Below are positions 14,674 to 14,806 of a stretch of DNA of 14,806 nucleotides, in pieces (position 1 is the first letter of the stretch; each line of letters opens with the position of its first letter). The position numbers and the translations under genes are program-made. Source of the stretch: Nitrospirota bacterium. GTDB taxonomy: Bacteria > Nitrospirota > Nitrospiria > Nitrospirales > UBA8639. Under the pieces are notes generated by a model. The model made no database searches. It saw only the letters and a program-made list of their open reading frames with translations, and was not told where the DNA came from. The stretch covers positions 1-14,806 of the forward strand of contig QIMB01000404.1 of NCBI GenBank assembly GCA_003233615.1. The letters are read 5' to 3'.

Positions 14674-14806
14674 ATGCGACGCCATTATTTTGTGAATGCT
14701 GTTGGGTTGATCGGTATATTATTGTTCGGAATGACTGGCTGTGGTGTGTGGCCAACGATGACTGAAGACAACGGCCGACGCCCTTTTGCTATGGGGAAAA
14801 GCGATC
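14674..14806 (+). CDS. Lipoprotein of the Tad locus, N-terminal part (cut by window edge)
   Basis: Forty-four codons are visible. A basic start (MRRH) is followed by a hydrophobic segment and the lipobox MTGC, so the mature protein should begin at lipidated Cys 23. The mature start (GVWPTMTEDNGRR) has no recognisable domain. A lipoprotein directly after the secretin gene occupies the position of CpaD/RcpB-type or secretin-pilotin proteins in other Tad loci, but the visible part cannot confirm this. AAGGAGAG (14662-14669) supports ATG 14674. Confidence 0.75.
   Translation, partial: MRRHYFVNAVGLIGILLFGMTGCGVWPTMTEDNGRRPFAMGKSD

Noticed and set aside
1..14806. CRISPR arrays, insertion-sequence transposases, rRNA and tRNA genes
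   Set aside because: No regularly spaced repeats, no transposase-like protein and no conserved RNA gene segments were seen on either strand.

Overview
The window is bacterial and comes from a Gram-negative-type (diderm) cell: it encodes an outer-membrane secretin and a lipoprotein of a Tad/Flp pilus machine. No taxonomic marker is present. The gene order and protein style remind me of Nitrospirota-like or related deep-branching lineages, but that is a weak inference.

Left part (1-7337), envelope glycan genes. On the minus strand, a fused glycosyltransferase-methyltransferase gene (202-1722) overlaps by 7 bp the start of a polytopic GT-C type membrane protein that runs off the left edge (1-208). 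A gene-poor stretch of about 890 bp follows, then the broken N-terminal stub of another GT-C/STT3-like protein (2614-2964). Next on the plus strand is an ATGA-coupled pair: a GtrB/DPM1-like polyprenyl-phosphate glycosyltransferase (3184-4242) and a SAM-dependent methyltransferase (4239-4973). A separate 482-aa polytopic membrane protein (5220-6668) faces a convergent glycosyltransferase whose C-terminal half does not look like its family (6690-7337). Together these look like genes for making lipid-linked sugars and transferring them outside the membrane, with signs of decay and rearrangement.

Middle part (7338-7976), control region. A candidate cyclic-dinucleotide (GEMM / c-di-GMP-I class) riboswitch at about 7794-7890 is followed by an intrinsic terminator (7904-7945) that ends about 30 nt before the first pilin gene. 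One aptamer strand (GGGTCAG, 7846-7852) is complementary to the terminator's right arm, which suggests how the switch could work.

Right part (7977-14806), Tad pilus locus, all on the plus strand: two small Flp pilins (the second, 8284-8457, is only 57 aa), a TadG-like von Willebrand A protein, two TadE-like pseudopilins, the prepilin peptidase CpaA/TadV, CpaB/RcpC, the secretin CpaC/RcpA, and the start of a lipoprotein gene cut by the right edge. The ATPase and inner-membrane platform genes (CpaE, CpaF, TadB, TadC) are not in view and are presumably downstream. Strong hairpins follow flp1, flp2 and the second tadE, so the locus is probably expressed in graded segments rather than as one uniform transcript.
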